Of a stretch of DNA of 64,000 nucleotides, positions 30,221 through 39,455 are shown piece by piece (the first letter of the stretch is position 1; every line of letters begins with the position of its first letter). The position numbers were made by a program, and so were the translations under genes. The DNA comes from Clostridium sp. K13 (GTDB lineage: Bacteria; Bacillota; Clostridia; Clostridiales; Clostridiaceae): positions 45,585 to 109,584 of the forward strand of contig NZ_JAASHM010000002.1 in assembly GCF_019734195.1 (NCBI RefSeq), written 5' to 3'. A model generated the notes under the pieces. That model searched no databases. It saw only the letters and a program-made list of their open reading frames with translations, and was not told where the DNA came from.

Positions 30221-30253
30221 AAAATGTGAAGGCTTTCGTCTTCACATTTTTTT
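30221..30253 (+). terminator. Terminator of pyrG
   Basis: AAAATGTGAAG pairs with CTTCACATTTT followed by T residues. Confidence 0.88.
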
Positions 30254-30465
30254 ATATGTTATAAAATTATTGATATTGGATAAGCTTATAATATAATTTT
30301 CTATTGAATTTTAAAGTTTATTAGTTCATAATTATATATAAATTTAAGTATATACTATTAATGCATATTTTATTTTAGTAATATTATATTTCATTTCAAA
30401 TATATCAAACCTTAGGTTTAATCTATTATTATCCCAAATTAAGAAAAACTATTGGAGGTGTCAAT

Positions 30466-31905
30466 TTGACCAGAGAGACATACGCTGAGATGACTTTAGT
30501 TGATTTAAAAAATAAAGCTAAAGAACTTGGAATAAAAAACATAAGTAAAATGAAAAAAAATGAAATAATTGATGAATTAGTAAAGGTTACGCCTAATACT
30601 ATAGAGAAGAATGGAGTAATCTTAAGGGAGAAAATAGCTCCAAAAGCAAAAGAACAAGTAAATGTTACTAATAATTATTCTAATAATCATGAAAATAGAG
30701 ACAATTACTCTATGACAGAGGAAGAGAAAGAAGAGAAAGAAGAGAAAAAAGAAAGACTAAAGGTTATGATAAATGAATCAGGTTCTTCTAAAGGGGTATT
30801 AGAGGTTCAAGAAAATAATAATTTTGGATTCTTAAGATGCAATAATTATTTAACTGGAGAAAATGATATATATGTATCACCATCACAAATAAGAAGATTT
30901 AATTTAAGAACAGGTGATGAGGTTCAAGGTAAGGTTAGAGAAGCTAAGGATGGAGAAAAGTTCAAGGCGTTATTATTTGTAGAAAAAGTAAATGGTGATA
31001 ATCCGGAAAAGGCTATAGGAAGAAAGAATTTTGAAACGTTAACTCCTATATATCCTAATGAAAGATTACATCTAGAAACTAGTAATGAAAAAGATTTATC
31101 ATCTAGATTAATGGATATTATTTGTCCTATAGGAAAAGGACAGAGAGGAATTATCGTTGCACCACCAAAAGCTGGTAAAACAACTTTACTAAAAAAGGTT
31201 GCACAAAATATTACTAAAAACCATCCTGATGTTAAGCTTATAGTTCTATTAATAGATGAAAGACCAGAAGAAGTTACTGATATGAAAAGATCTATAAATG
31301 GAGATGTTATTTATTCAACATTTGATGAAGAGCCACAAAACCATGCAAAGGTAGCTCAAATGGTATTAGAAAGAGCTAAGAGAATGGTAGAGCAAGGGAA
31401 AGATGTTGTTATATTATTAGATAGTATAACTAGATTATCTAGAGCATATAACTTAACAATAACTCCTACAGGTAGAACTTTATCGGGGGGATTAGATCCT
31501 GGTGCTTTAATAATGCCAAAAAAGTTTTTTGGAGCAGCAAGAAATATAGAAGAAGGCGGAAGCTTAACAATTCTTGCAACTGCATTAGTTGAAACTGGAT
31601 CAAGAATGGATGATATGATTTTTGAAGAGTTTAAGGGAACTGGTAACATGGAAGTTCATTTAGATAGAAGACTTCAAGAAAGAAGAATATTCCCTGCAAT
31701 TGATATTTATAAATCTGGAACTAGAAAAGAAGATTTATTATTATCAGAAGAAGAAAAAGAAGTAGCCTTTGCTATTAGAAAGGTCATGTATAGAGATGGT
31801 AATATTGAAAATATTACAGAGAATTTAATAAATATGTTATCTAAAACTAAAAATAATAAGGAATTCATTCAAGTTTTTCCGAAAAATGATACATTTAAAA
31901 AGTAA
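30466..31905 (+). CDS. rho: Transcription termination factor Rho
   Basis: Rho is a hexameric RNA helicase that ends transcription. The 479-residue protein has an N-terminal SAP-like helical domain ([15 protein letters not shown]), a charged Glu/Lys/Asn-rich linker (about residues 60-100) longer than in Escherichia coli, the cold-shock-like RNA-binding domain ([15 protein letters not shown]) and the RecA-like motor with Walker A PPKAGKTT and Walker [15 protein letters not shown]. Start is TTG behind GGAGGTG. A 245-bp leader separates it from pyrG and contains a small palindrome (AAACC-TT-AGGTTT, about 30407). The order rho-rpmE is conserved. Confidence 0.97.
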   Translation: MTRETYAEMTLVDLKNKAKELGIKNISKMKKNEIIDELVKVTPNTIEKNGVILREKIAPKAKEQVNVTNNYSNNHENRDNYSMTEEEKEEKEEKKERLKVMINESGSSKGVLEVQENNNFGFLRCNNYLTGENDIYVSPSQIRRFNLRTGDEVQGKVREAKDGEKFKALLFVEKVNGDNPEKAIGRKNFETLTPIYPNERLHLETSNEKDLSSRLMDIICPIGKGQRGIIVAPPKAGKTTLLKKVAQNITKNHPDVKLIVLLIDERPEEVTDMKRSINGDVIYSTFDEEPQNHAKVAQMVLERAKRMVEQGKDVVILLDSITRLSRAYNLTITPTGRTLSGGLDPGALIMPKKFFGAARNIEEGGSLTILATALVETGSRMDDMIFEEFKGTGNMEVHLDRRLQERRIFPAIDIYKSGTRKEDLLLSEEEKEVAFAIRKVMYRDGNIENITENLINMLSKTKNNKEFIQVFPKNDTFKK

Positions 31906-31916
31906 AATTAATATTT

Positions 31917-32004
31917 AAAGAGGCGTACTTTTAATAAGATTTAATCAAAAAATTTTAGAGTATTTTTGATTAAATTCATATTAAAGAAAGTAGCCTCTTT
32001 CTAT
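31917..32004 (+). terminator. Unusually long hairpin after rho
   Basis: AAAGAGGC (31917-31924) pairs with GCCTCTTT (31993-32000), and an inner 13-bp stem, ATTTAATCAAAAA with TTTTTGATTAAAT, closes a small loop. The whole structure spans over 80 nt with a T-rich 3' edge. It separates rho from the convergent rpmE. Confidence 0.75.
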
Positions 32005-32028
32005 TTAAAATTCTATAAAAGAAAAAAT

Positions 32029-32053
32029 GAGAAAGAATATAATTCTTTCTCAT
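32029..32053 (-). terminator. Terminator of rpmE
   Basis: Read on the minus strand, GAGAAAGAAT and ATTCTTTCTC form a hairpin followed by ATTTTTTC. Confidence 0.8.
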
Positions 32054-32069
32054 AAATTCTAACTTAATC

Positions 32070-32276
32070 TTATTTGTTAAGACCGAACTTCTTATTGAAC
32101 TTGTCAACTCTACCGCCGATATCAACGATTTTTTGCTTACCAGTGAAGAATGGGTGGCATTTAGCACATATATCAACTTTTAACTCTTCTTTAACTGAAC
32201 CAGTTGTGAAAGTGTTTCCACATGCGCACTTAACCACAGCATCGTGATGGTATTCTGGATGTATGCCTTGTTTCAT
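32070..32276 (-). CDS. rpmE: 50S ribosomal protein L31, zinc-binding form
   Basis: The 68-residue protein is L31 type A with all four zinc ligands: Cys17 and Cys19 (CAC) and Cys37 and Cys40 (CAKC). This is the C+ form, which binds zinc, in contrast to the cysteine-free C- paralogue that is induced under zinc starvation in some bacteria. The start MKQGIHPEY at 32276 has a GAGGTG site; an upstream in-frame ATG at 32318 lacks one and would lie in the 5' hairpin. It is encoded opposite its neighbours rho and tdk. Confidence 0.97.
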   Translation of the reverse strand: MKQGIHPEYHHDAVVKCACGNTFTTGSVKEELKVDICAKCHPFFTGKQKIVDIGGRVDKFNKKFGLNK

Positions 32277-32302
32277 TTGATTCACCTCTTTCAAAAATAC
32301 AT

Positions 32303-32358
32303 TCATTGAATTAATCAATGACCAAAAAAATTATAACATACGCAATAAATACAGTCAA
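32303..32358 (-). promoter_or_regulatory. rpmE promoter and 5'-end hairpin
   Basis: On the minus strand TTGACT (32358-32353), 17 bp and TATAAT (32335-32330) form a strong sigma-A promoter. The predicted transcript begins about 32323 and starts with the hairpin TCATTGA/TCAATGA (32303-32321). Ribosomal protein leaders that bind their own product are known for L31 in Firmicutes; whether this short hairpin is one is an open inference. Confidence 0.6.
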
Positions 32359-32443
32359 TATAACAAGGAAATAAAAACATCTTTATTAAGTATATATTAA
32401 AATGCTATAATCGAAATAGACCAAAATTAGAAGGAGAGACGTT

Positions 32444-33031
32444 ATGAGTAAATTATATTTTAGATATGGTGCAATGAATTCAGGAAAATCAACAAATCTT
32501 ATGCAGGTTGCACATAATTATGAAGAACGTGGAATGAAGGTTTTATTAATTAAGCCATCTACAGATAAAAAGGGTGGAGATAAGCTAGTATCTAGATTAG
32601 GTGTTGAACGTAAGGTTGATTTATTAATTAATGACGAGCAAAATGTATATGAAGAAGTTAAACAATGGCAAGAAGTTAAATATAAAATAGATTGTATATT
32701 GGTAGATGAAGTACAATTCTTAAAATCACACCAAATAGATGAGCTTTTTGAAATAGCTGTTTGTTTAGATATACCTGTAATTTGTTATGGTCTTAGAACA
32801 GACTTTAGAATGCAAGGTTTTGAGGGAAGCACAAGATTATTATTATTAGCTCATAGTATAGAAGAATTAAAAACTATATGTAAATGTGGAAGAAAGGCAG
32901 TTTTAAATGGAAGAAAAATAAATGGTAAATTTGTTTTTGAAGGCCAACAGGTTGCTATAGATAATGTAGACAATGTAGAATATGAATCTTTATGTGGACA
33001 TTGTTATTTTAAATTTAAAAATGAAAAATAA
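32444..33031 (+). CDS. tdk: Thymidine kinase
   Basis: Tdk phosphorylates thymidine in the pyrimidine salvage pathway. The 195-residue protein has the P-loop GAMNSGKST (residues 9-17), the DEVQFL Walker-B-like motif at about residue 87, and the lasso-domain zinc ligands CKCG and CGHC towards the C-terminus. It starts with ATG behind AAGGAGA and is followed 17 bp later by the yqhQ-prmC gene, with which it probably forms an operon. Confidence 0.97.
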   Translation: MSKLYFRYGAMNSGKSTNLMQVAHNYEERGMKVLLIKPSTDKKGGDKLVSRLGVERKVDLLINDEQNVYEEVKQWQEVKYKIDCILVDEVQFLKSHQIDELFEIAVCLDIPVICYGLRTDFRMQGFEGSTRLLLLAHSIEELKTICKCGRKAVLNGRKINGKFVFEGQQVAIDNVDNVEYESLCGHCYFKFKNEK

Positions 33032-33048
33032 AGTGAAAGAGTGATGAT

Positions 33049-34803
33049 ATGAGAAAATGTGATGTTGGGGGTCAAGCCATAATTGAGGGAGTTATGATGC
33101 GTGGATCTAAAGGATTAGCAACTGCAGTAAGAACTCCAAGTGGAAAAATAGAAGTTAAAGTAAAAAAGACAAAACCAATAACAAAGAAGTATAAGTTTTT
33201 AAATATTCCTATTATTAGAGGAGCTGCTATACTAGTAGATTCATTAATAGTTGGAATTAAAACATTAAATTATTCAGCTAGTTTTTTTGAAGAAGATGAG
33301 GAAGAATCAAAATTTGATATTTGGCTTAAAAAGAAATTAGGTGATAAGGGTGCTAATGATTTACTTGTTACAATAACAATGATGATATCACTTTTAGTTG
33401 CTGCAGGATTATTTCTAGGTATACCTACTGCTATTGCATCAGTATTTAAGAATGTTGGATTATCTCCAGTAGTATTAAATTTAATAGAAGCAGCTATAAG
33501 AATCGCAATATTAATATCGTATATGTACTTAATTAGTAAGTTAGATGATATATATAGGGTATTTCAATATCATGGAGCAGAACATAAAACTATATTTTGT
33601 TATGAGGCTGAAGAAAAATTAACAGTTGAGAATGTAAGAAAATTTGGAAGATTACATCCAAGATGTGGAACAAATTTCTTGTTTTTAACTATGTTTGTTA
33701 GTATTGCTTTATTTACTTTAACTGGTTGGGGTGGATTTTGGCAAAGACTTATATTAAGAATAGTATTAATGCCAATAGTAGCTGGAATTACTTATGAATT
33801 AATAAAATGGCTTGGAAGGACTGAAAGTAAATTGGGAAAAGTTATTGCATATCCAGGTTTAAAGTTACAAGAGCTAACTACTAAAGAACCTGATGATGAA
33901 CAATTAGAGGTTGCTATAAAATCTTTAATGGCAGCAGAAGGAATTGAATATAAGAAGACTATTGGGGAATTATTAATAGATGGAAATAAAATATTAAAAG
34001 AAGCTGATATAGAAACTTATATTTTAGATACTCAATTATTATTAGGAAAAGTTCTTGGAAAAGATAAACTTTACTTAATTATGAATAAAGAAGAGGAAGT
34101 TAGTAAGTTTAAAGAAAGAGAATTTTATAGATTAATAAATAAAAGAAAAGAAAAAATGCCTATTAAATATATATTGAAAATCGCTGAATTTATGGGGTTA
34201 GATTTTCATGTTGAAGAAGGTGTGCTTATTCCAAGAGGTGATACAGAAATATTAGTAGAAGAAACTCTTAAAATTATAGACAATGATAAAGAGTATAATA
34301 TTTGTGATTTATGTTGTGGAAGTGGAGCAATAGGTATATCTATAGCACATTTAAGAGAAAATACTAAGGTAGATTTAATTGATTACTATGATGTTCCAGA
34401 AAAGGTAACTAAGAGAAACATAACAAAGCACCATTTAGCTTCTAGAGCAACATTTATAAAAAGTGATTTATTAAATGAAGTTATAAATCAAGAAAAGAAG
34501 TATGATGTATTAGTTTCTAATCCACCATATATAAAGGAAGAAGTTATAGATACCTTAATGGATGATGTAAAAAAATATGAACCTCATACAGCTTTAAGTG
34601 GTGGAGATGATGGACTTTATTTTTATAAAAAAATAGTTGATGATAGTGATAAGATATTAAAAGAAAATGGTGTATTAGCCTTTGAGATTGGTCATGATCA
34701 AGGAAAAGAGGTTAGTGATTTAATGATTGAAAAGGGCTATAAAAATGTAAGAGTTGTTAAGGACTTAGCAGGACACGATAGAGTAGTCGTTGGAGAACTT
34801 TAG
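33049..34803 (+). CDS. prmC: Fusion of YqhQ-type DUF1385 membrane protein and PrmC methyltransferase
   Basis: The 584-residue protein joins two normally separate proteins. Residues 1 to about 300 are a DUF1385/YqhQ domain (VGGQAIIEGVMMRG start, at least three membrane segments, and the EHKTIFCYE and HPRCGTNF motifs that suggest metal binding). Residues from about 305 to the end are PrmC, the S-adenosylmethionine methyltransferase that modifies the GGQ glutamine of release factors, with the SAM loop CDLCCGSGAIG and the NPPY motif at Asn491. I see no stop, frameshift or internal ribosome site between the halves. Its substrate RF1 is encoded next (35201). The YqhQ function is unknown. Confidence 0.92.
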   Translation: MRKCDVGGQAIIEGVMMRGSKGLATAVRTPSGKIEVKVKKTKPITKKYKFLNIPIIRGAAILVDSLIVGIKTLNYSASFFEEDEEESKFDIWLKKKLGDKGANDLLVTITMMISLLVAAGLFLGIPTAIASVFKNVGLSPVVLNLIEAAIRIAILISYMYLISKLDDIYRVFQYHGAEHKTIFCYEAEEKLTVENVRKFGRLHPRCGTNFLFLTMFVSIALFTLTGWGGFWQRLILRIVLMPIVAGITYELIKWLGRTESKLGKVIAYPGLKLQELTTKEPDDEQLEVAIKSLMAAEGIEYKKTIGELLIDGNKILKEADIETYILDTQLLLGKVLGKDKLYLIMNKEEEVSKFKEREFYRLINKRKEKMPIKYILKIAEFMGLDFHVEEGVLIPRGDTEILVEETLKIIDNDKEYNICDLCCGSGAIGISIAHLRENTKVDLIDYYDVPEKVTKRNITKHHLASRATFIKSDLLNEVINQEKKYDVLVSNPPYIKEEVIDTLMDDVKKYEPHTALSGGDDGLYFYKKIVDDSDKILKENGVLAFEIGHDQGKEVSDLMIEKGYKNVRVVKDLAGHDRVVVGEL

Positions 34804-34805
34804 AA

Positions 34806-35110
34806 ATATAGTGCGAAGGAAAATAAAAATTAAGGGCCTAGCGGCCAAGTTAAATTTGTTAATATAGCTTACGCTCATTAACCATAGGTAAGGGTTTGCT
34901 AACGCAAACGTTAAAAAGTTAAGGAGGAAATTACTTCGTAATTTCTTTAAATATATATTTTAGAAACTTATTATGAAGTTTCCTCCTTAACTAGCCAAAA
35001 GGCTTTTAACGTTGGCGTAGCCAACTTTTACCTTTTTGAACTAGGGAGCGCTGTTCAAAAAACTTAACCAGCTGAAGGCCCTTAACTAAATAAATTGCTT
35101 CGCAATTTAT
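34806..35110. repeat. Hairpin repeat element, copy B (full length, inverse of copy D)
   Basis: This 305-bp element is the reverse complement of copy D at 57690-57995 with about 90% identity by eye. It is made of consecutive small hairpins: AAATTGC/GCAATTT, TTGAAC/GTTCAA, GTTGGC/GCCAAC, AGCC/GGCT, AAATTAC/GTAATTT and GTTTGC/GCAAAC, several with GAA or TTCG loops. The two ends form an imperfect inverted repeat of about 50 bp. It carries no open reading frame and occupies nearly all of the gap between prmC and prfA. Confidence 0.9.
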
Positions 35111-35200
35111 TAATATTATGAGTTTGATTTTAGGTTGATAAATATATAGGCATTATGTTATAATATTTCAATATGAAAAAATATAGTACGGAGTGATAGT

Positions 35201-36286
35201 ATGTTATTAGATAAATTAGCATTTACGGAAAATAAATACGAAGAACTATCAGTTAAAATATCTGATCCTTCAATAATGGCTAACCAAAAAGAATGGAGAA
35301 AGCTATGTAAGGAGCATGCTGACTTAGAAATAATAGTAACAGCATATAGAGAATATAAAAAGGTAGTTGAAGATTTAGAAGCTAACAAAGAAATGTTAGA
35401 AGAAGAAACAGATAAAGAAATGAAAGAAATGTTATCTGAAGAGATTTCAAGTCTTAAAGATCAAGAAGAAGAATTAGAAAAGAAAATTCAAATTTTATTA
35501 TTACCAAAGGATCCTAATGATGATAAGAACGTATTTGTTGAAATCAGAGGTGGAGCTGGTGGAGATGAAGCAGCATTATTTGCAGCAAATCTTTTCAGAA
35601 TGTATACAAGATATGCAGAATCACAAAGATGGGCAGTTGAAATGATGAGTTCAAATGAAAATGATCTTGGTGGATTTAAAGAAGTTGTATTCATGATTAA
35701 AGGTAATGGAGCTTATTCAAAACTTAAGTACGAAAGTGGAGTACATAGAGTACAAAGAGTACCAGATACAGAAAGTTCAGGTAGAATACATACTTCTACA
35801 GCTACTGTTGCAGTTTTACCGGAAGTTGATGATGTTGAAATAGAAATCAATGATAAAGACTTAAGAATTGATGTTTATAGATCTTCAGGTAACGGAGGAC
35901 AATGCGTTAATACAACAGATTCAGCTGTTAGAATCACACATATACCAACAGGCACAGTTGTTGCATGTCAAGATGAAAAGTCACAGCTTAAGAATAAAGA
36001 AAAGGCTATGAAAGTATTAAGAGCTAGACTATTTGAAGTAGCAGAAGCTGAAAGACTTGCAGGAATTGCAGAAGATAGAAAGAGCCAAGTTGGTACAGGG
36101 GATAGAAGTGAAAGAATAAGAACTTATAATTATCCTCAAGGAAGAGTAACAGATCATAGAATTGGATTAACATTATATAAATTAGATAGTTTTATGAATG
36201 GAGATATTGAAGAGGTTATAAATGCATTAATTACTGCAGACCAAGCAGAAAAAATGCAAGCAATGGGTAACACTGATTCAATATAG
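35201..36286 (+). CDS. prfA: Peptide chain release factor 1
   Basis: RF1 reads UAA and UAG stop codons and triggers release. The 361-residue protein has the catalytic GGQ loop ([11 protein letters not shown]) and the codon-recognition region [12 protein letters not shown], where the usual PxT tripeptide reads PDT. Its start ATG has a GGAGTG site. It lies after a 397-bp gap filled mainly by repeat copy B, which separates it from prmC, the gene for the enzyme that methylates its GGQ glutamine; transcription may thus cross the repeat. Confidence 0.97.
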   Translation: MLLDKLAFTENKYEELSVKISDPSIMANQKEWRKLCKEHADLEIIVTAYREYKKVVEDLEANKEMLEEETDKEMKEMLSEEISSLKDQEEELEKKIQILLLPKDPNDDKNVFVEIRGGAGGDEAALFAANLFRMYTRYAESQRWAVEMMSSNENDLGGFKEVVFMIKGNGAYSKLKYESGVHRVQRVPDTESSGRIHTSTATVAVLPEVDDVEIEINDKDLRIDVYRSSGNGGQCVNTTDSAVRITHIPTGTVVACQDEKSQLKNKEKAMKVLRARLFEVAEAERLAGIAEDRKSQVGTGDRSERIRTYNYPQGRVTDHRIGLTLYKLDSFMNGDIEEVINALITADQAEKMQAMGNTDSI

Positions 36287-36292
36287 TAAGTT

Positions 36293-36326
36293 TAAAAGCC
36301 TTGCATTGTTTAATGTAAGGCTTTTA
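36293..36326 (+). terminator. Hairpin after prfA
   Basis: TAAAAGCCTTGCATT and AATGTAAGGCTTTTA form a 15-bp stem with one wobble. The T-tract is part of the stem, so it may be a weak or partial terminator. Confidence 0.65.
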
Positions 36327-36340
36327 AAATAGGTGATGAT

Positions 36341-36928
36341 ATGAAAATTGATAAGGCTTTAAAGAAACAAAAAAGAAGCAATAAGATATTTATTATTTCT
36401 ATGTTTTTTTTAGCAATATTCCTTCCAATTATAACTTACTTATCATATGTTAATACTTTTATAATAATAGTATTTTTATTTTTTATAGAGTTTCTTATTT
36501 TTATAGCCATTATGGGAAAAATAAATAGTTGTACATTAAAATTTGTTTGTGGTAATAATAGATTAAAGTTTAGTACAGGATTATTTTTACCATATATATA
36601 TATTCAATGTGATAAAGTAGCAATTGTACATACTAACAAAAATAATGAAAATATGGAAATTATAATTGTTACAAAGGGAAAGATTAAAAATAAAAAAATG
36701 AAGCCTATAAATAAAGGATTTTTAAAAACATATAAAGAAGTTGCGGATGAATATATAAGGTTAAAAAGAATAAATTCAAATTCAATTTATTATTTTAAAG
36801 TTATTAAAAATGGTGAATTGAATAAGTATATATTATTAGATAGCATATATAGAAATTGTGTCAATGCTACATATACAACATCAGCTATAGAAAATATAAA
36901 GATAGCAAGGGGACAAAAAGAAATTTAA
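36341..36928 (+). CDS. Conserved-looking membrane protein of unknown function
   Basis: I do not recognise this 195-residue protein. A basic N-terminus is followed by two adjacent transmembrane helices (about residues 17-36 and 38-58). The remainder is hydrophilic, beta-rich and lysine-rich, with a KGKIKNKKMKPINKG stretch, and probably lies in the cytoplasm; this resembles bacterial PH-like membrane proteins, but the match is weak. It starts behind AGGTGAT, 54 bp after prfA, and ends 19 bp before tsaC, so it is co-transcribed with tsaC. Confidence 0.7.
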   Translation: MKIDKALKKQKRSNKIFIISMFFLAIFLPIITYLSYVNTFIIIVFLFFIEFLIFIAIMGKINSCTLKFVCGNNRLKFSTGLFLPYIYIQCDKVAIVHTNKNNENMEIIIVTKGKIKNKKMKPINKGFLKTYKEVADEYIRLKRINSNSIYYFKVIKNGELNKYILLDSIYRNCVNATYTTSAIENIKIARGQKEI

Positions 36929-36947
36929 GGAAAGAAGGTAAGTCCTT

Positions 36948-37997
36948 ATGGAAACTAAGGTTGCTATAATTAAAGATATTAATAAAGATATTAAATTTAT
37001 AGAAGAGGCTGCTAGGGTAATAAAAAGTGGTGGAATTGTAGCCTTTCCAACAGAAACGGTATATGGGTTAGGTGCAAATGCTTTAGAGGAAGAGGCTGTA
37101 AAGAAAATATTTATAGCTAAAGGCAGACCACAAGATAATCCGTTAATTGTACATGTTTGTTCTAAGGATATTTCTAATTTAGTAAAAAAAGTTCCAAAAG
37201 TTGCTCAAGAATTAATTAATAAATTTTGGCCAGGTCCATTAACTATAATTTTAGAAAAAAAAGATATTATACCAAATATGACTAGTGCTGATCTTGATAC
37301 AATAGGAATACGAATGCCAAATTCAGAAATTGCACTTAAGCTTATAGAGCTTTCAGATAGACCAATTGCTGCACCATCTGCTAATATATCAGGAAGACCA
37401 AGTCCAACTGAAGTAGAAAGATGTATAGATGATTTAGATGGAAGAGTTGATTATATAATCGGTGGAGAAAGTAGTGATATTGGAGTTGAATCTACTATAA
37501 TTGATTGTACGGTTAATCCACCACTTATATTAAGACCGGGCGGAATAACATTAGAAATGCTTAGGGAAATAGATTCTAATATTGATATAGATAAAGCTTT
37601 AAAGTCAAAACCAAGTGCTGATTTAAAGCCAAAGGCACCAGGGATGAAGTATAGGCATTATGCTCCAAAAGCGCATTTGAAAATAATTAGAGGTAAAAAT
37701 GAAAAAACTATTGAAATTATTAGAGAAATGTTAGAAAATTATATAGAAAAAAATAGCGAGGTGGCTGTATTAACTACAGATGAAAATTTAAATAGATTTG
37801 ATAAAGGTAATATAATATCTTTAGGAAGTGAAAAAGATTTAAATCAAATTGCTAAAAACCTTTTTGAAGCTTTAAGAAAATGTGATGACTTAGGTGTACA
37901 ATATATTTTATGTCAGGGCTTTGAAGAAAAAGGCGTTGGAGTTGCAATAATGAATAGATTAAGTAAAGCTGCTGGATATGATATTATAGATGTGTAA
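36948..37997 (+). CDS. tsaC: Threonylcarbamoyl-AMP synthase (Sua5/YwlC type)
   Basis: This enzyme makes threonylcarbamoyl-AMP from threonine, bicarbonate and ATP, the substrate for TsaD (8128 in this window). The 349-residue length shows the Sua5 form: an N-terminal YrdC domain (residues about 15-205, with PTETVYGLG and SAN-type IAAPSANISGRPSPT) and a C-terminal Sua5 domain. The Sua5 linker PGMKYRHYAP at about residue 225 is conserved. It starts with ATG behind GAAGG. The Bacillus name is ywlC. Confidence 0.96.
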   Translation: METKVAIIKDINKDIKFIEEAARVIKSGGIVAFPTETVYGLGANALEEEAVKKIFIAKGRPQDNPLIVHVCSKDISNLVKKVPKVAQELINKFWPGPLTIILEKKDIIPNMTSADLDTIGIRMPNSEIALKLIELSDRPIAAPSANISGRPSPTEVERCIDDLDGRVDYIIGGESSDIGVESTIIDCTVNPPLILRPGGITLEMLREIDSNIDIDKALKSKPSADLKPKAPGMKYRHYAPKAHLKIIRGKNEKTIEIIREMLENYIEKNSEVAVLTTDENLNRFDKGNIISLGSEKDLNQIAKNLFEALRKCDDLGVQYILCQGFEEKGVGVAIMNRLSKAAGYDIIDV

Positions 37998-38092
37998 ATA
38001 AGGAGGATGGGGGAACCTATTCTTCTTTTTTTATAAATATGAAATTACAATAAATAATTATTGTATATTAAATAATAGAAAGGTTGATTTTT

Positions 38093-38542
38093 ATGAAGAT
38101 TGCGTTAGGTTGTGACCACGGTGGATTAAATTTAAAAGATGAGATTGCTAAGTATTTACAAGGGCAAAATATTGAATTTAAAGATTTTGGAACTTATACT
38201 GAAGAATCATGTGATTATGCTGATATAGCTTTGCCTGTTGCTGAAGCTGTAGTAGCTAAAGAATTTGATTTTGGTATATTAATTTGTGGTACAGGAATTG
38301 GTATAGGAATAGCAGCAAATAAGGTTCCAGGAATAAGAGCAGCACTTTGCTCAGATACATTTAGTGCACATGCAACTAGAGAACATAATGATGCTAACAT
38401 ACTAACTATGGGAGAAAGAGTTGTTGGTAAAGGATTAGCTATAGATATAGTTAAGGCATTCTTAGGAGCAGAGTTTGAAGGCGATAGACACGCAAGAAGA
38501 ATTAATAAAATAACTGAAATTGAAAAAAAATATTCTAAATAA
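38093..38542 (+). CDS. rpiB: Ribose-5-phosphate isomerase B
   Basis: RpiB interconverts ribose 5-phosphate and ribulose 5-phosphate. The 149-residue protein begins with KIALGCDHGG and has the catalytic Cys in LICGTGIGIGIAANK (about residue 65) and the HNDANIL substrate motif. I chose the ATG at 38093 over an upstream TTG because of spacing from AAAGG. It is followed 32 bp later by upp, an arrangement seen in other clostridia and bacilli. Confidence 0.95.
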   Translation: MKIALGCDHGGLNLKDEIAKYLQGQNIEFKDFGTYTEESCDYADIALPVAEAVVAKEFDFGILICGTGIGIGIAANKVPGIRAALCSDTFSAHATREHNDANILTMGERVVGKGLAIDIVKAFLGAEFEGDRHARRINKITEIEKKYSK

Positions 38543-38574
38543 TATATTAAGGTTTTATTGGGAGGAACAAGAGT

Positions 38575-39204
38575 ATGAGTAAAGTAACAGAAATGAAACA
38601 TCCTTTAATATCACATAAGTTAGCATACATAAGAAGTAAAGATACAGGTTCAAAATATTTTAGAGAGTTAGTAGAAGAAGTATCTATGCTAATGGCATAC
38701 GAAGTAACTAGGGACTTAGAAACTGAAGAAGTTGAAGTAGAAACTCCAATATGCACAACTAAATGTCAAATGTTAGCTGGTAAAAAGATGGCTATAGTAC
38801 CAATATTAAGAGCTGGACTTGGAATGGTAGATGGAATATTAAACTTAATTCCAGCAGCTAAGGTTGGACATATAGGATTATATAGAGATGAAGAAACTCT
38901 TCAACCAGTAGAATATTTCTGTAAACTTCCACAAGATATAGCAGAAAGAGATGTAATTGTAGTTGATCCAATGTTAGCGACTGGTGGATCAGCAGCTGAT
39001 GCAATAACTTTATTAAAACAAAGAGGAGCTAAAAAAATAAGATTAATGTGTTTAATTTCTTCTCCAGAAGGAATTAAATTAGTTCAAGAGCAACATCCAG
39101 ATGTAGATATATATGTTGCTTCTATAGATGAAAAATTAAATGAAAAAGGATATATTGTACCAGGTCTTGGAGATGCTGGAGATAGACTTTTCGGAACTAA
39201 ATAA
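38575..39204 (+). CDS. upp: Uracil phosphoribosyltransferase
   Basis: Upp salvages uracil to UMP using PRPP. The 209-residue protein contains the PRPP-binding loop [10 protein letters not shown] (about residues 130-139) and the uracil-contact segment [15 protein letters not shown] at the C-terminus, both diagnostic. Start is ATG behind GGAGG. A strong terminator follows immediately and, in turn, repeat copy C. Confidence 0.98.
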   Translation: MSKVTEMKHPLISHKLAYIRSKDTGSKYFRELVEEVSMLMAYEVTRDLETEEVEVETPICTTKCQMLAGKKMAIVPILRAGLGMVDGILNLIPAAKVGHIGLYRDEETLQPVEYFCKLPQDIAERDVIVVDPMLATGGSAADAITLLKQRGAKKIRLMCLISSPEGIKLVQEQHPDVDIYVASIDEKLNEKGYIVPGLGDAGDRLFGTK

Positions 39205-39205
39205 T

Positions 39206-39236
39206 AAAAAGCGAAGACCTCGGTCTTCGCTTTTTA
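39206..39236 (+). terminator. Terminator of upp
   Basis: AAAAAGCGAAGAC pairs with GTCTTCGCTTTTT around a short loop. Confidence 0.9.
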
Positions 39237-39237
39237 A

Positions 39238-39383
39238 ATAAATTGTGAAGCAATTTATAGTTAAGGGCCTTCGGCCAGGTAAGTTTTTTTAACGGCGCTT
39301 CGCTAGTTCAAAAAGGTAAAAGGTGACTACGCCAACGGTAAAAGCCTTTCGGCTCTTAACTTTTATTTTCCTTCGCAATTTAT
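39238..39383. repeat. Hairpin repeat element, copy C (internal deletion)
   Basis: This 146-bp copy matches the left 115 bp or so of copy D, then jumps directly to its right 30 bp (CTTAACTTTTATTTTCCTTC followed by GCAATTTAT). The missing middle is about 160 bp. Its ends carry the inverted repeat ATAAATTG..CAATTTAT and its hairpins include GGCCTTCGGCC and AGCCTTTCGGCT. It fills the space between the upp terminator and the dCMP deaminase promoter region. Confidence 0.88.
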
Positions 39384-39455
39384 TTCAATTGTATTATAAT
39401 TGACACAATAGTAGTGTATTATAAAAATAATATTATAGTAGGGAGGCTGAATATT

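Noticed and set aside
34806-35110. Regularly spaced short repeats that could suggest a CRISPR array
   Set aside because: The hairpins differ from each other in sequence and length and there are no constant repeats with unique spacers; no cas genes are present.
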